Assembly (NCBI RefSeq): GCF_003797765.1
Contig: NZ_RKMB01000020.1
Span: 1 to 64,000 of the forward strand
DNA from: Ramlibacter sp. WS9
GTDB taxonomy: Bacteria; Pseudomonadota; Gammaproteobacteria; Burkholderiales; Burkholderiaceae_C
Direction of reading: 5' to 3'
Length of the DNA: 64,000 nucleotides
Shown here: one piece after another, positions 9,163-18,019 of the stretch
How positions within the stretch are numbered: position 1 is the stretch's first letter
Layout of the letters: every line of letters starts with the position of its first letter
The notes under the pieces: generated by a model
Told to the model about the DNA's origin: nothing
Databases searched by the model: none
Seen by the model: only the letters and a program-made list of their open reading frames with translations
Program-made: the position numbers and the translations under genes

Positions 9163-9230
9163 AACGGCCCCGCGTCATGACGCCGGGGGAGGCTCATGCT
9201 AGAGTAGTCGCGGATTGGGAGACGTACGCC

Positions 9231-9890
9231 ATGAATATGCCGAGCCCGACGGGGGGCCACGAGAAGCTTCTTGCTAACCTGAGCCCGTCGCTGCGCGCGC
9301 TGGCTGTGCGGGGGGCCATGCGCAGCTACCGCAAGAACAGCGTCATCATCAATGAAGGCGAGGTCGGGGAGTCGCTCTTCGTCCTGCTCGAAGGGCGCGT
9401 CAAGGTTTATTCCAACGACGCCGACGGCCGCGAGATCACCTACAACACCGTCGAAGCAGGGGACTACTTCGCCGAGATGTGGCTCGATGGCGGGCCGCGA
9501 TCCGCATCCGTCATGACACTGGAACCCAGTGTCTGCTCCATCGTCAGCCGCACTGCACTGCGCGAACACCTGGCCGATGAGCCCGAGTTCGCGCTGGAGC
9601 TGGTCGCGCAGGTCATTCGCCGCGCCCGAGCCGCGACGGAGACGGCCCGCAACATGGCGCTGCTCGACGTGTACGGCCGGGTCATCGTCACGCTTGAAAG
9701 CCAGCAAGGGCCGGCCCAGCCGGACGCGCCGATCACGCTCACGCAGATCACCCACCAGAACATCGCCAGCCGTGTCGGCGCTTCGCGTGAGATGGTCAGC
9801 CGCCTGCTCAAGGATCTTGAAAAGGGCGGCTACATCGAGTTGGGCGTGAAGCGCATCACGCTGCTGAAAAAACTGCCCGCCCGCTGGTAG
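9231..9890 (+). CDS. Crp/Fnr-family transcriptional regulator
   Basis: The 219-residue protein has a cyclic-nucleotide-binding-like beta-barrel (NEGEVGESLFVLLEGRVKVY at about 38-58, then GDYFAEM) and a C-terminal winged HTH with recognition stretch ASREMVSRLLKDLEKGGYI (about 182-200). It lacks the clustered N-terminal cysteines of FNR, so an iron-sulfur oxygen sensor is unlikely. GGGAGA lies 9 nt before the ATG. An in-frame ATG at 9177 is possible but has no good ribosome site. The ligand is unknown. Confidence 0.87.
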   Translation: MNMPSPTGGHEKLLANLSPSLRALAVRGAMRSYRKNSVIINEGEVGESLFVLLEGRVKVYSNDADGREITYNTVEAGDYFAEMWLDGGPRSASVMTLEPSVCSIVSRTALREHLADEPEFALELVAQVIRRARAATETARNMALLDVYGRVIVTLESQQGPAQPDAPITLTQITHQNIASRVGASREMVSRLLKDLEKGGYIELGVKRITLLKKLPARW

Positions 9891-10012
9891 GAACCGCGCG
9901 CCGGTTCTGGCAAATCTCTCACAGGAATCGCGCGCGATATTCACGCGCGCCCATCTCATTCGTCACCTATGCTGGGACCCTCGGCGCGACTGGCGTTGTA
10001 GAGACGGAGACG

Positions 10013-10029
10013 GCCGCCCGGCGGCTTTT
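10013..10029 (+). terminator. Short hairpin with T tract before the M4 protease gene
   Basis: GCCGC-CCG-GCGGC is followed by TTTT, ending 11 nt before the protease ATG and immediately before its AGGG ribosome site. It may end transcripts from the Crp/Fnr gene or act as a leader hairpin. The stem is only 5 bp. Confidence 0.4.
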
Positions 10030-10040
10030 GAGGGACACCG

Positions 10041-11123
10041 ATGACAAGAACATACGGCTGCTACTGCTTTGCGATTCCGCACAAGATGCTCTCGAGGCTT
10101 GCCGCGGACTCGCCGCAGGACCAGCGGGACACGGCGAATGGCCACTTGCGGCCGTCCGCGAAGTTGAGGTCTCTGCGTTACGAAGCGGCCCCGCCGGCGG
10201 CACTGGCTTCCATGGCAAAGACCGCCAAGCCCAAAAAGGCGCGCCGCCAGGTCTTCGATGCCGGCTCCGGTGAAGACCTTCCCGGCCGCCTCGTGCGCGG
10301 CGAGACCGGAAAGGCCTCGAAAGACGAAGCCGCCAACCAGGCGTTCGAGAACCTGGGCACCGCGCTGCGGTTCTATCGCGAGGTCTTCGGCCGGAACTCG
10401 GTCGACGGCCGAGGCATGGGTATCGACGCCGCCGTCCATTTCGGCGCGAACTTCCGCAACGCCATGTGGAATGGCCGGCAGATGATCTTCGGCGATGGTG
10501 ACGACACGATAGGCGGCTTCACCGCGTCGCTCGACATCATCGCGCACGAGCTGTCGCACGGCGTCACGCAGCACATGATTCCGAAGGGACTCGGTGTGGT
10601 GCGATTGCCGCTGAAAGAGCGCGAGTTCAAGGAGCAGAAGTATTCGCTCAAAGGGCAAGGCGGGGCCCTCAACGAGTCTTTCTCGGACATCGTCGGCAGC
10701 ATGGTCAAGCAGTGGCATGCCGGCCAGGCGGCCAAGGAGGCGGACTGGCTGATCGGCGAACGGCTTCTCGCGCCGGTGCTGGGACGGGCCATCCGTTCGC
10801 TGAAAGACCCCGGCAATCGCAAGCTGACGTGGCACAGCGACGACCAGATCAAGAGCATGGACGCCTATGCGGAAGACTGCGATGTGCACGACGCCTCCGG
10901 CATTCCGAATCACGCTTTCTATCGCGCGGCGATCAAGATGAAGGGCCACTCCTGGGAGAAGGCCGGTCCGATCTGGTTCGACGCCTATCCCAAGCTCAGC
11001 GCCAAAGCGACGTTCGAGCAGGCGGCGCGCGCAACGATTGCCGCCGCGGATGCCCGTTTCGGTGTGGATTCGTCCGAGACCAAGGCCGTGAAAGCGGCGT
11101 GGCGGGACGTGAAGGTGATTTGA
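10041..11123 (+). CDS. M4-family (thermolysin/protealysin-like) metallopeptidase
   Basis: The 360-residue zinc protease carries HELSH (H169, E170, H173), the second motif GALNESFSD (zinc-binding E212) and GIPNHAFY (H291), the full M4 active site. There is no signal peptide and only a short N-terminal propeptide-like region, as in protealysin, which is made in the cytoplasm. The segment between the HELSH and NESFSD motifs has a Lys/Glu-rich stretch (about 181-203) longer than in thermolysin. No emfourin-type inhibitor gene adjoins it. The next gene, an M20 hydrolase, starts 62 nt on. Confidence 0.88.
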   Translation: MTRTYGCYCFAIPHKMLSRLAADSPQDQRDTANGHLRPSAKLRSLRYEAAPPAALASMAKTAKPKKARRQVFDAGSGEDLPGRLVRGETGKASKDEAANQAFENLGTALRFYREVFGRNSVDGRGMGIDAAVHFGANFRNAMWNGRQMIFGDGDDTIGGFTASLDIIAHELSHGVTQHMIPKGLGVVRLPLKEREFKEQKYSLKGQGGALNESFSDIVGSMVKQWHAGQAAKEADWLIGERLLAPVLGRAIRSLKDPGNRKLTWHSDDQIKSMDAYAEDCDVHDASGIPNHAFYRAAIKMKGHSWEKAGPIWFDAYPKLSAKATFEQAARATIAAADARFGVDSSETKAVKAAWRDVKVI

Positions 11124-11185
11124 AGCTGCCGGCAGCGCCTTTCGGCGGCCAAGGCCCCAACAAGAAAACACGAACAGGGAAAACA

Positions 11186-12373
11186 ATGGAAGCCGTATTG
11201 CCAGGCATCAAGGCCATCACCCGCGAGATGATTGCCTTGCGTCACCAGATCCACGCCCATCCCGAACTGGGTTATGAAGAGTTCGCCACCAGTCAACTCG
11301 TGGCCGACGAGCTGACCCGCTACGGCTATGAAGTTCACCGCGGCCTCGGTGGTACGGGCGTGGTCGGCACCCTCAAGTTGGGCACCGGCACGCGCCGCCT
11401 GGGCATCCGCGCCGACATGGACGCGCTCCCGATCGAAGAGGGCACGGGCCTGCCTTATGCCAGCAAGCACGCAGGAAAGATGCACGCCTGCGGCCACGAC
11501 GGCCACACAGCAACCTTGCTCACTGCCGCACGGCATCTGGCCGCCGAAGGGAAGTTCGACGGCACGCTGCACGTGATCTTCCAGCCGGCCGAAGAAGGCC
11601 TGGGCGGGGCCCGGCGCATGATCGAAGACGGCCTGTTCACGAAATTTCCTTGCGACGCCGTCTTCGCGTTCCACAACATGTCCGGCTTTCCCGCCGGCAA
11701 GTTCGGCTTTCGCCCCGGGCCGTTCATGGCCTCATCGGACACGGTCATCGTCAAGATCTTCGGCCGTGGCGGGCATGGCTCGGCCCCTCACCTGAGCCTG
11801 GACCCCGTCGTCGCCTCGGCGCACGTCATTCTCGCCCTGCAGACGGTGGTCTCCCGCGACGTGGATCCGCGCGACATGGCCGTGGTGACGGTCGGCTCCA
11901 TCCACGCCGGCGCGGCTCCGAACGTCATTCCCGACTCGGTTGAAATGCGGCTGTCGGTCCGGGCCTTCAGGCCGGAGACGAGGGAGTTCCTGCGCACCAG
12001 GATCGTCGAGGTCATCGAAAACCAGGCGCGCACGCTCGGCACGCGCGCGGAGATCGACTACCAGTGGCGCTATCCGGTGCTGGTCAACGACGCGGAATGC
12101 ACGGCGCTCGCCAAGGAAGTCGCCCGTGAGTGGTTTGGCGACGACGGGGTCATAAAGGACATGGAAGCGCTGACGGGAAGTGAAGACTTTTCCTTTATGC
12201 TCGAGCAGTGCCCAGGCTGCTACTTCATCGTCGGCAACGGCGACAGCGAGGGAAGCTGCATGGTCCACAACCCGGGTTACGATTTCAACGACGATTGCCT
12301 GCCGGTGACTGCCACCTACTGGGTCAAGCTGGTCGAAAAATTTCTGGCGTCGGGACCCAACACTGATTCATAA
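11186..12373 (+). CDS. M20D amidohydrolase (hippurate hydrolase-like)
   Basis: The 395-residue enzyme has the M20D metal-binding motifs HACGHDGHTA (about 97-106), QPAEE (about 134-138) and late HNPGYDFND, and starts with RHQIHAHPELGYEE as in hippurate/IAA-amino-acid hydrolases. It should cleave N-acyl amino acids in the cytoplasm with a dinuclear metal centre. The dimerisation domain (HGSAP) lies in the middle. A Bug-type binding protein follows 24 nt downstream, suggesting uptake and hydrolysis of the same substrate class. The exact substrate is unknown. Confidence 0.87.
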   Translation: MEAVLPGIKAITREMIALRHQIHAHPELGYEEFATSQLVADELTRYGYEVHRGLGGTGVVGTLKLGTGTRRLGIRADMDALPIEEGTGLPYASKHAGKMHACGHDGHTATLLTAARHLAAEGKFDGTLHVIFQPAEEGLGGARRMIEDGLFTKFPCDAVFAFHNMSGFPAGKFGFRPGPFMASSDTVIVKIFGRGGHGSAPHLSLDPVVASAHVILALQTVVSRDVDPRDMAVVTVGSIHAGAAPNVIPDSVEMRLSVRAFRPETREFLRTRIVEVIENQARTLGTRAEIDYQWRYPVLVNDAECTALAKEVAREWFGDDGVIKDMEALTGSEDFSFMLEQCPGCYFIVGNGDSEGSCMVHNPGYDFNDDCLPVTATYWVKLVEKFLASGPNTDS

Positions 12374-12397
12374 CGCGTAATAAGAGGATTCCCTGAC

Positions 12398-13372
12398 ATG
12401 AAGCGACTTCGTGCCGTCTCCCTGCTGTTGGCACTTGTCTTCGGGGGCGCGATTGCCGTTCCAGTTGCAGCGCAGGAGCGTTTTCCGGTCCGGCCGATCA
12501 AGCTGGTGGTCGGCTATCCGCCGGGCGGCTCGGTCGATGTCGTGGGGCGCATTCTGGCCGACGGGCTGTCGCAGAAACTTGATGCGCAGGTGGTCGTGGA
12601 AAACGTGGGCGGCGCCGCGGGCGCGATCGGCGCGGCGCGCGTCGCCACCAGTGCACCGGACGGCTACACCTTGCTGGTGGGTTCGAGCAACGAATTGGTG
12701 GGCACCGGTGTGCTCAACCCTGAACAGAAATACGACGCCCAGAAAGACTTCACCCCGATCGGCCTGGTGGCCAGTGCGCCCCTGGTGCTGGTGGCCGGCC
12801 CCAAGAGTGGTGTGAAGACGCTGCCGGAGTTCGTCGAGCTCGCCCGCCGCAATCCCGGCAAGTTCAGCTACGGTAGCCCCGGCATGGGGTCCACCATGCA
12901 TTTCGCAGGCGAACTGACGAAGCAGCAGGCGGGCCTGTTCATCACGCACATTCCCTACCGGGGCACGACGGCGCTCACCACGGACCTGCTGGGAAGCGTC
13001 GTCGAGTTCGGGTTCATGTCGCCCACGGTCGCGGCGCCCCACGTGCAAAGCGGCCGCCTGATCGGCCTGGGCGTTTCCGCGCGCCAGCGGCTGCCCGCCA
13101 TGCCTCAGGTGCCCGCACTGACCGAACACCCGGCGCTGGCCGGCTATGAGCTGATCGGCTGGATCGGTTTGGCCGGTCCCCGGAACATGTCGGCGGACGT
13201 CGTCGCGGCGATTGATCACGCGCTGAAAGCCCTGCTGCAGGACCCCGCGTTTCGCAAGAAACTCCAGGACGTCGGCGGCGAGCCCGCGTCGGGCCGCGAA
13301 GACTTCGCCAAGCTGCTCAAGGACGAAACCGACAAGTACCTCAAGCTCGCGGCTTTCGCGAAGTTGCGATAA
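12398..13372 (+). CDS. Bug-family (TctC-like) solute-binding protein
   Basis: The 324-residue protein has a signal peptide (about 1-25, cleaved after VAAQ) and the Bug-family segments PIKLVVGYPPGGSVDV, VVENVGGAAGAIGA and PYRGTT. These periplasmic receptors bind carboxylates or amino acids for tripartite tricarboxylate transporters; many are orphans, as here, since no TctA/TctB genes are nearby. It sits behind the M20 amidohydrolase, probably in the same operon. GAGG lies upstream of the ATG. Confidence 0.9.
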   Translation: MKRLRAVSLLLALVFGGAIAVPVAAQERFPVRPIKLVVGYPPGGSVDVVGRILADGLSQKLDAQVVVENVGGAAGAIGAARVATSAPDGYTLLVGSSNELVGTGVLNPEQKYDAQKDFTPIGLVASAPLVLVAGPKSGVKTLPEFVELARRNPGKFSYGSPGMGSTMHFAGELTKQQAGLFITHIPYRGTTALTTDLLGSVVEFGFMSPTVAAPHVQSGRLIGLGVSARQRLPAMPQVPALTEHPALAGYELIGWIGLAGPRNMSADVVAAIDHALKALLQDPAFRKKLQDVGGEPASGREDFAKLLKDETDKYLKLAAFAKLR

Positions 13373-13377
13373 ACAAA

Positions 13378-13393
13378 CGCCGGTGTGCCGGCG
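13378..13393 (+). terminator. Possible hairpin after the Bug gene
   Basis: CGCCGG-TGTG-CCGGCG is a perfect 6-bp stem 5 nt past the Bug stop codon. It has no T tract, so an intrinsic terminator is uncertain. Confidence 0.3.
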
Positions 13394-13468
13394 CCCGTGC
13401 CTTGTTGCGGGCCGGCGGCACGCCTATGCAACAATTTGAGCCCTGCCTTGTTGCTGCGAGTTCCATCC

Positions 13469-16400
13469 ATGTCGACGGTGCGTTGCCAATCCTGTGCCGC
13501 CTCCAACCCCGAGGGAAACCGCTTCTGCGAGACCTGCGGGACGGAACTCGTGGCCATTTGCGCATCCTGCGGAGTGGCCGGATCGCCTTCGGCGCGATTT
13601 TGCGGCGGCTGCGGCACGGCGCGCGCGCAAGGCGACGCCGTCGAGCGCAGCCAGCACGGCCAGCGCGCCGGATGGGGCGAGCTGAAGCAGGCCACCGTCC
13701 TGTTTGCCGACATCGTGAGCTCCACGGAGCACATCGCGACCATGGGGCCCGAGGAGGCCATGGAGCAGCTCAAGCCGGCCGTCGCACAGATGTGCGACGC
13801 CGTGCAGGCATTCGGCGGAACGGTCATGCGAACGCTGGGCGACGGCGTGATGGCCTTGTTCGGCGTGCCTCGTGCGCTGGAGGAACACGCGCTCCTCGCC
13901 TGCCAGGCCGCCTTGGCCATGCAGCAGGCTTTCCAGGGCAACGAGTGGGGCCTGGCGATTCGCGTGGGGCTGCACTCCGGACTTGTCGCATCGGATCCCA
14001 CCAGCCATGACGTGACTCGGGGCGGCGGTGCGCATGGATTGGTGATCCACGTTGCAAGCCGCGTGATCGGCCAGGCCGAACCGGGTGGGGTCTGCCTCAC
14101 GGGGCAATGCCTGGACCTGATGCGTGGGGCGGCCGACGCGCGGAAGCTGGGGCCGCGCATGCTCAAAGGCCTGCGCGATCCGGTCGATATCTACGTTCTC
14201 GAGGGCGTGGACCAGGCGGTCGCGGCGCACACCCTGCAGCGGAAAATCCTTTCGCCGTTCTGCGGCCGCGATGCCGAGATGGCGATTCTCGAGCGCGCGC
14301 TGCGTCTCACACGCGACGGCGAAGCGCAAGTCGTCGGCGTTTCCGGCGCGCCGGGCAGCGGCAAGAGCAGGCTGTGCCATGAGTTCGCCCAGGCGTGCCG
14401 CTCCCGGGGGATTCCCGTCTTCCAGGTGAGGGCCCAGCCGTATGGCCACGCGACCCCGTTGCAGCCCATCCTGGACATCCTGCGCGCCTACTTGTTCAAG
14501 ATTCCGCTGAACTGCCCGTCCCATGCGGCCAGGGTTCAGATCAATCTCGAGTTGGCGGAGCTCGGCAAACCCAGCGCGGCGGACCAGAATCTGCTCTACG
14601 AATTCCTCGGCGTTTCCGAGCGGGGCAGTTCCTCGGGCGGGCCGGGGACGGACCCGCGGGTGCGCCGCACGCGGCTGCTGGCCATCTTCGCCGCGTTGAT
14701 CCGGAAGTCCGCGACCGTCGACGCGGTGATCGTCCTGGAGGATATGCACTGGCTCGACGAGGCGAGCGAGGAATTCGTCCTGGCCCTGCTCAACGCACTC
14801 AAGGCCACGAAGACATTCGTCCTGCTGAACTACCGGCCGCGCGCCCCTGCAGGGTGGGAAGGCCTGAGCAACTTCCGGGCGGTTGCGCTGCGCGAGCTTT
14901 CGGCGCAGGACACGGAACAGCTGGTGCGGGCTTTGATCAGCGAGCGCACCGACTTCACCCGCATCTGCGAGCTGGTTGCGCAGCGGTCCGCGGGCAATCC
15001 GTTCTTTGCCGAGGAGTTGGTGCGGTCCATCGCGCAGGGCAGCGCGTTCTGGCCCGATGGCGAGGCCGAGCCGCGCCTGGACACGATCGGCAATTCGCTT
15101 CCGGAGACGGTGCAGGCGGTCATCGCGGCTCGTATCGACCGGCTGAAATCCGAGCAAAAGGGGTTGCTGCAGATCTGCGCGATCCTCGGAAAGGAGGGCC
15201 CGCTCGAGATCCTCGAGAAGGTCGCGCAAGACGAGGTCGATCACGTCGCCACGTCGCTCGCCACGCTGTGCCGGCTGGAGTTCCTGCAGATCCTGCCCGA
15301 CCTTGCCAACCAGTTCTCGTTCGGCCACCCGCTGATCCAGGAGGTGGCCTACGGCATGCAGCTGAAGGCCACCCGCAGCCGGATCCACGCACTCGTCGGC
15401 CAGGCGATGGAAACGCACTACAAGAACAGGATCGACGAGTATTCGGGATTGATCGGCCATCACTACGAAGCGGCCGGCAAGATGCTGCCGGCTGCCCGGC
15501 ACATCGCCCGTGCCGCGCGCTGGCTGAGTTCCACCGACACGGCCAGCGCCACCCGGCAATGGCACAGGGTGCGCGCGGTCTTGAAGCAACAGCCTCGCGA
15601 CCCGGAAGTCGACCAGTTGCGGATGATGGCGAGCGGGCAGATCGCCATGCTCGGCTGGCGCGAGGGCCGCACGCTCGCCGAGGTTCAGCCTTTCATCGAC
15701 GAAGCCAAGACGCTGGCCACCGAGGTCGATTCCAAGCTCACCCAGATGCTGTTGATGGTCGAAGGCCGGATGCTGCAGGCGACGGGCGCGTCCGCTGACG
15801 AGTACGTGCAGCGCGCACAACAGGCGCTGGCGCTGGTGGCGCCCGAAGACGTGGGGCGGCGTGCCATGGTCAACGCCGTCTTGTCCCAGGCCTATGGCCG
15901 CGCGGGCCTCATCGGCGAAGCGATGGCCGCGAACGAAGCCGCGTGGACGGACGTGAGCCTGATCGACCCGTTCGACAGGGAATTCGTCGGTTTCGTCGTG
16001 GAGCACTGGATACTGGCCATGCGCGGCCGGTCGCTCGCGCGCAGCGGCAAGCTCGACGAAGCGACGGCCGCGTGGCAGCGGATGCTGAGGGACGGCGCGG
16101 GTTCCATCGATCCCACCGTCGAAGCGATCGCCCATCTCGGATATGTGGAGTTCGCCTGGTGCCACGACGACGCCGATTTGGCTCGGGCGCAGGCCGAACG
16201 CATGGCCGAACTGGCCGCCAAGCGGCAGGTTCCCTACCTCAAGGTGGTCGCGCTCCTGTGTACCGGCGTGGCCGCGGCCATCGCCGGCGATCTGGAAGTG
16301 GCGCTCCCCGCGTTGACGGCGGCCCTCGCGCTGGTGAGGGCCAACCGGCTCGCGATCGAATTCGAATCCGAGATTCTTGCCGCCATCGCCGAATGCCGGC

Positions 16401-16663
16401 TGCGCAATGGCGAGTTCGAGGACGCACACGAGCAGGTGGGCCAGGCCGTCGAACTGGCGCGCCTGCGCGGTGCCCGGCTCGCGGAGTGCCGCGCACTGAT
16501 CATCCAGGGTGCGCTTTTCGGGCGCGGCGGTGGTGCCCACGCGGAGTGCTTCGAGCGGGCGGAAAAGCTGATCGAGCAAACTGGGGCTACAGCCTACACA
16601 GCGCCGCTGCAGCGAGCCCGGCGGAAATTGCCGGCGGCGGGTGGGGCGCTGAAGACCGCCTAG
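13469..16663 (+). CDS. Zinc-ribbon / class III cyclase / AAA-ATPase / TPR regulatory protein
   Basis: This 1064-residue protein begins with two zinc ribbons (C6-C9-C20-C23 and C31-C34-C45-C48). A class III nucleotide cyclase domain follows (about 70-240) with metal-binding D81 (FADIVSST) and D125 (LGDGVMALFG), then an AAA/STAND-type ATPase with P-loop GAPGSGKS (293-300) and Walker B-like VIVLEDMHWLDE. A long helical TPR-like region fills the C-terminal half. It resembles the cyclase-ATPase signalling proteins common in Burkholderiales. Activity and product are untested. The ATG at 13469 begins the conserved zinc ribbon; an upstream in-frame GTG at 13385 seems less likely. Its stop overlaps the convergent methyltransferase stop by 4 nt. 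Confidence 0.83.
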   Translation: MSTVRCQSCAASNPEGNRFCETCGTELVAICASCGVAGSPSARFCGGCGTARAQGDAVERSQHGQRAGWGELKQATVLFADIVSSTEHIATMGPEEAMEQLKPAVAQMCDAVQAFGGTVMRTLGDGVMALFGVPRALEEHALLACQAALAMQQAFQGNEWGLAIRVGLHSGLVASDPTSHDVTRGGGAHGLVIHVASRVIGQAEPGGVCLTGQCLDLMRGAADARKLGPRMLKGLRDPVDIYVLEGVDQAVAAHTLQRKILSPFCGRDAEMAILERALRLTRDGEAQVVGVSGAPGSGKSRLCHEFAQACRSRGIPVFQVRAQPYGHATPLQPILDILRAYLFKIPLNCPSHAARVQINLELAELGKPSAADQNLLYEFLGVSERGSSSGGPGTDPRVRRTRLLAIFAALIRKSATVDAVIVLEDMHWLDEASEEFVLALLNALKATKTFVLLNYRPRAPAGWEGLSNFRAVALRELSAQDTEQLVRALISERTDFTRICELVAQRSAGNPFFAEELVRSIAQGSAFWPDGEAEPRLDTIGNSLPETVQAVIAARIDRLKSEQKGLLQICAILGKEGPLEILEKVAQDEVDHVATSLATLCRLEFLQILPDLANQFSFGHPLIQEVAYGMQLKATRSRIHALVGQAMETHYKNRIDEYSGLIGHHYEAAGKMLPAARHIARAARWLSSTDTASATRQWHRVRAVLKQQPRDPEVDQLRMMASGQIAMLGWREGRTLAEVQPFIDEAKTLATEVDSKLTQMLLMVEGRMLQATGASADEYVQRAQQALALVAPEDVGRRAMVNAVLSQAYGRAGLIGEAMAANEAAWTDVSLIDPFDREFVGFVVEHWILAMRGRSLARSGKLDEATAAWQRMLRDGAGSIDPTVEAIAHLGYVEFAWCHDDADLARAQAERMAELAAKRQVPYLKVVALLCTGVAAAIAGDLEVALPALTAALALVRANRLAIEFESEILAAIAECRLRNGEFEDAHEQVGQAVELARLRGARLAECRALIIQGALFGRGGGAHAECFERAEKLIEQTGATAYTAPLQRARRKLPAAGGALKTA

Positions 16664-17319
16664 TAACGCACAAGCAGCGTCTGTTCGTGCAGGCCGTAGC
16701 CTGTGAGCGTTTGCACTTTCGCACCCAGCTCGCGCTCGCAGAACGCGATCCATTGGTCGGGCGCAGGACGGTACAACTCCGCGGGCGAGTCGACCGTCGG
16801 CGGGACCGGTGTCATCAGGTTGAACGCGAACCCAAGGCTGCTCGTTTCACGCATCTGGCGAAGTGTCCGTTCGACAAAGCGCTCCCAGACCGCAAGGTCC
16901 ACGTCGAGCCGGACGTTGAATACGCCACTGGCCACCGAGTAGTCGGCCGTCCTGGGGCTGGACGCCGCGGCCACGAAGCGCTTCTTGTGCCGGGGCCAAG
17001 CGCCGCGCGCCGCCTCGATCATGGCAGGCGCGATGTCGATGCCGAGATAGTCGACGCGATGCAGCCTTCGGCGCCGGGCCAGGTAGCCGAGCAGCGCGCC
17101 ATAGCCGCAGCCCACGTCGTTGAGCGAGAAATCGCCGACCGAATCGCACAGTTTGAGCAACTGCACGAACCGCAGTTGCTGGGTGGGCTCGCAGCGCCAG
17201 TCGACCCCGCTGGGCTGGGGGCCGAACTGCGCGATCTTCCGCGAGTAATAAAGCGCAGTGCGCTGGTAGACGCCATCGAGATCGTCGATGGCGCCCGGCG
17301 GGATGGCCCGTGCGTTCAA
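16660..17319 (-). CDS. Class I SAM-dependent methyltransferase
   Basis: The 219-residue protein has the SAM-binding motif I DVGCGYGALLGYL (about 68-80) followed by YLGIDIAPAMIEAAR, typical of class I methyltransferases. The substrate is unknown. No ATG fits; the start is a TTG at 17319 lying 8 nt after the stop of the upstream gene, with AAGGG in the upstream gene's last codons. The two genes form an operon. Its stop (CTAG) overlaps that of the opposing cyclase gene. Confidence 0.82.
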   Translation of the reverse strand: MNARAIPPGAIDDLDGVYQRTALYYSRKIAQFGPQPSGVDWRCEPTQQLRFVQLLKLCDSVGDFSLNDVGCGYGALLGYLARRRRLHRVDYLGIDIAPAMIEAARGAWPRHKKRFVAAASSPRTADYSVASGVFNVRLDVDLAVWERFVERTLRQMRETSSLGFAFNLMTPVPPTVDSPAELYRPAPDQWIAFCERELGAKVQTLTGYGLHEQTLLVRY

Positions 17320-17327
17320 CGCAAAGC

Positions 17328-17855
17328 TTATCCCTTGCGTGCGGGCTTGGCTGCCGGTTTGGCCGCCGGCTTGGATTTCTTCGACGCTTCCTTGGTCGGG
17401 AAGGAGACGACCAGGTAGTCGTGCGGGAAGTACGACACCGCGCGCTCTTTCGGCGTGATGAGAACGCGCGTGTTGCCCTTTTCGGCGCGCATGTCGTGGT
17501 GCTTGAAGTACACCGGCAGCGGGCTCGCCGCCGCGAAGTTCTTGATCAGCGCATTGACGATCGCGACGTCACCGTTCTGGCCGGCGACGTTCGAGTCGTG
17601 GTTGGCCAGGTTGTCGAAGTATTCGTAGAGGCGGTTCTTGGCGTCGTTGCCCATGCCCGCGCCCACGTTCAGGACCGAGATGCTGGTTTTGAACGAACGT
17701 CCCTTCTTGAAGATCTTGAACTCCTTCTGAAGGGCGACCAATTCTTCCATGCCGCCGAAGTGGGTGCGAAGGCCCTGAGACGGGGCAAAGCGCAGATTGA
17801 GCTGGTTGACGAAGCTGTCAACGTAGATGTCGTGCTCTTTCAGGAAATCGCCCAT
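17328..17855 (-). CDS. Conserved protein of unknown function, operonic with a methyltransferase
   Basis: I do not recognise this 175-residue protein. It is a mixed alpha/beta cytosolic protein with a GAGMGNDAKNRLYEYFDNLA segment and a low-complexity C-terminal tail rich in Lys, Pro and Ala (about 155-175), as seen in nucleic-acid-binding or histone-like tails. It sits directly upstream of the methyltransferase gene, with an 8-nt gap, so the methyltransferase may modify it or share its target. GAGAGGA lies 6 nt before the ATG. Confidence 0.65.
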   Translation of the reverse strand: MGDFLKEHDIYVDSFVNQLNLRFAPSQGLRTHFGGMEELVALQKEFKIFKKGRSFKTSISVLNVGAGMGNDAKNRLYEYFDNLANHDSNVAGQNGDVAIVNALIKNFAAASPLPVYFKHHDMRAEKGNTRVLITPKERAVSYFPHDYLVVSFPTKEASKKSKPAAKPAAKPARKG

Positions 17856-17971
17856 ATCTTCCTCTCAGTTTGTCAGGTGGTGTAACAGTGGAAACGTCTA
17901 GTAGCCTCGATCCAGTGTAGACGCAAGCGCGAGCATTTGAAAAGGCGCCAGCTCAAAAAAGTACAAATCCG

Positions 17972-17991
17972 CCTCCTCCAATCAGAGGAGG
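17972..17991 (-). terminator. Candidate terminator of phhA
   Basis: A 7-bp stem CCTCCTC / GAGGAGG with a 6-nt loop lies about 30 nt past the phhA stop on the minus strand, with TTTTTT some 11 nt further on. The rest of the 164-nt gap 17856-18019 shows no gene. Confidence 0.4.
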
Positions 17992-18019
17992 AACCATGAA
18001 AATCTTGGGGAAACCGCGT

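Noticed and set aside
13424-16753. Very long open frame antisense to the cyclase gene
   Set aside because: It arises from high-GC codon bias opposite a gene with clear domains; its translation shows no recognisable domain.
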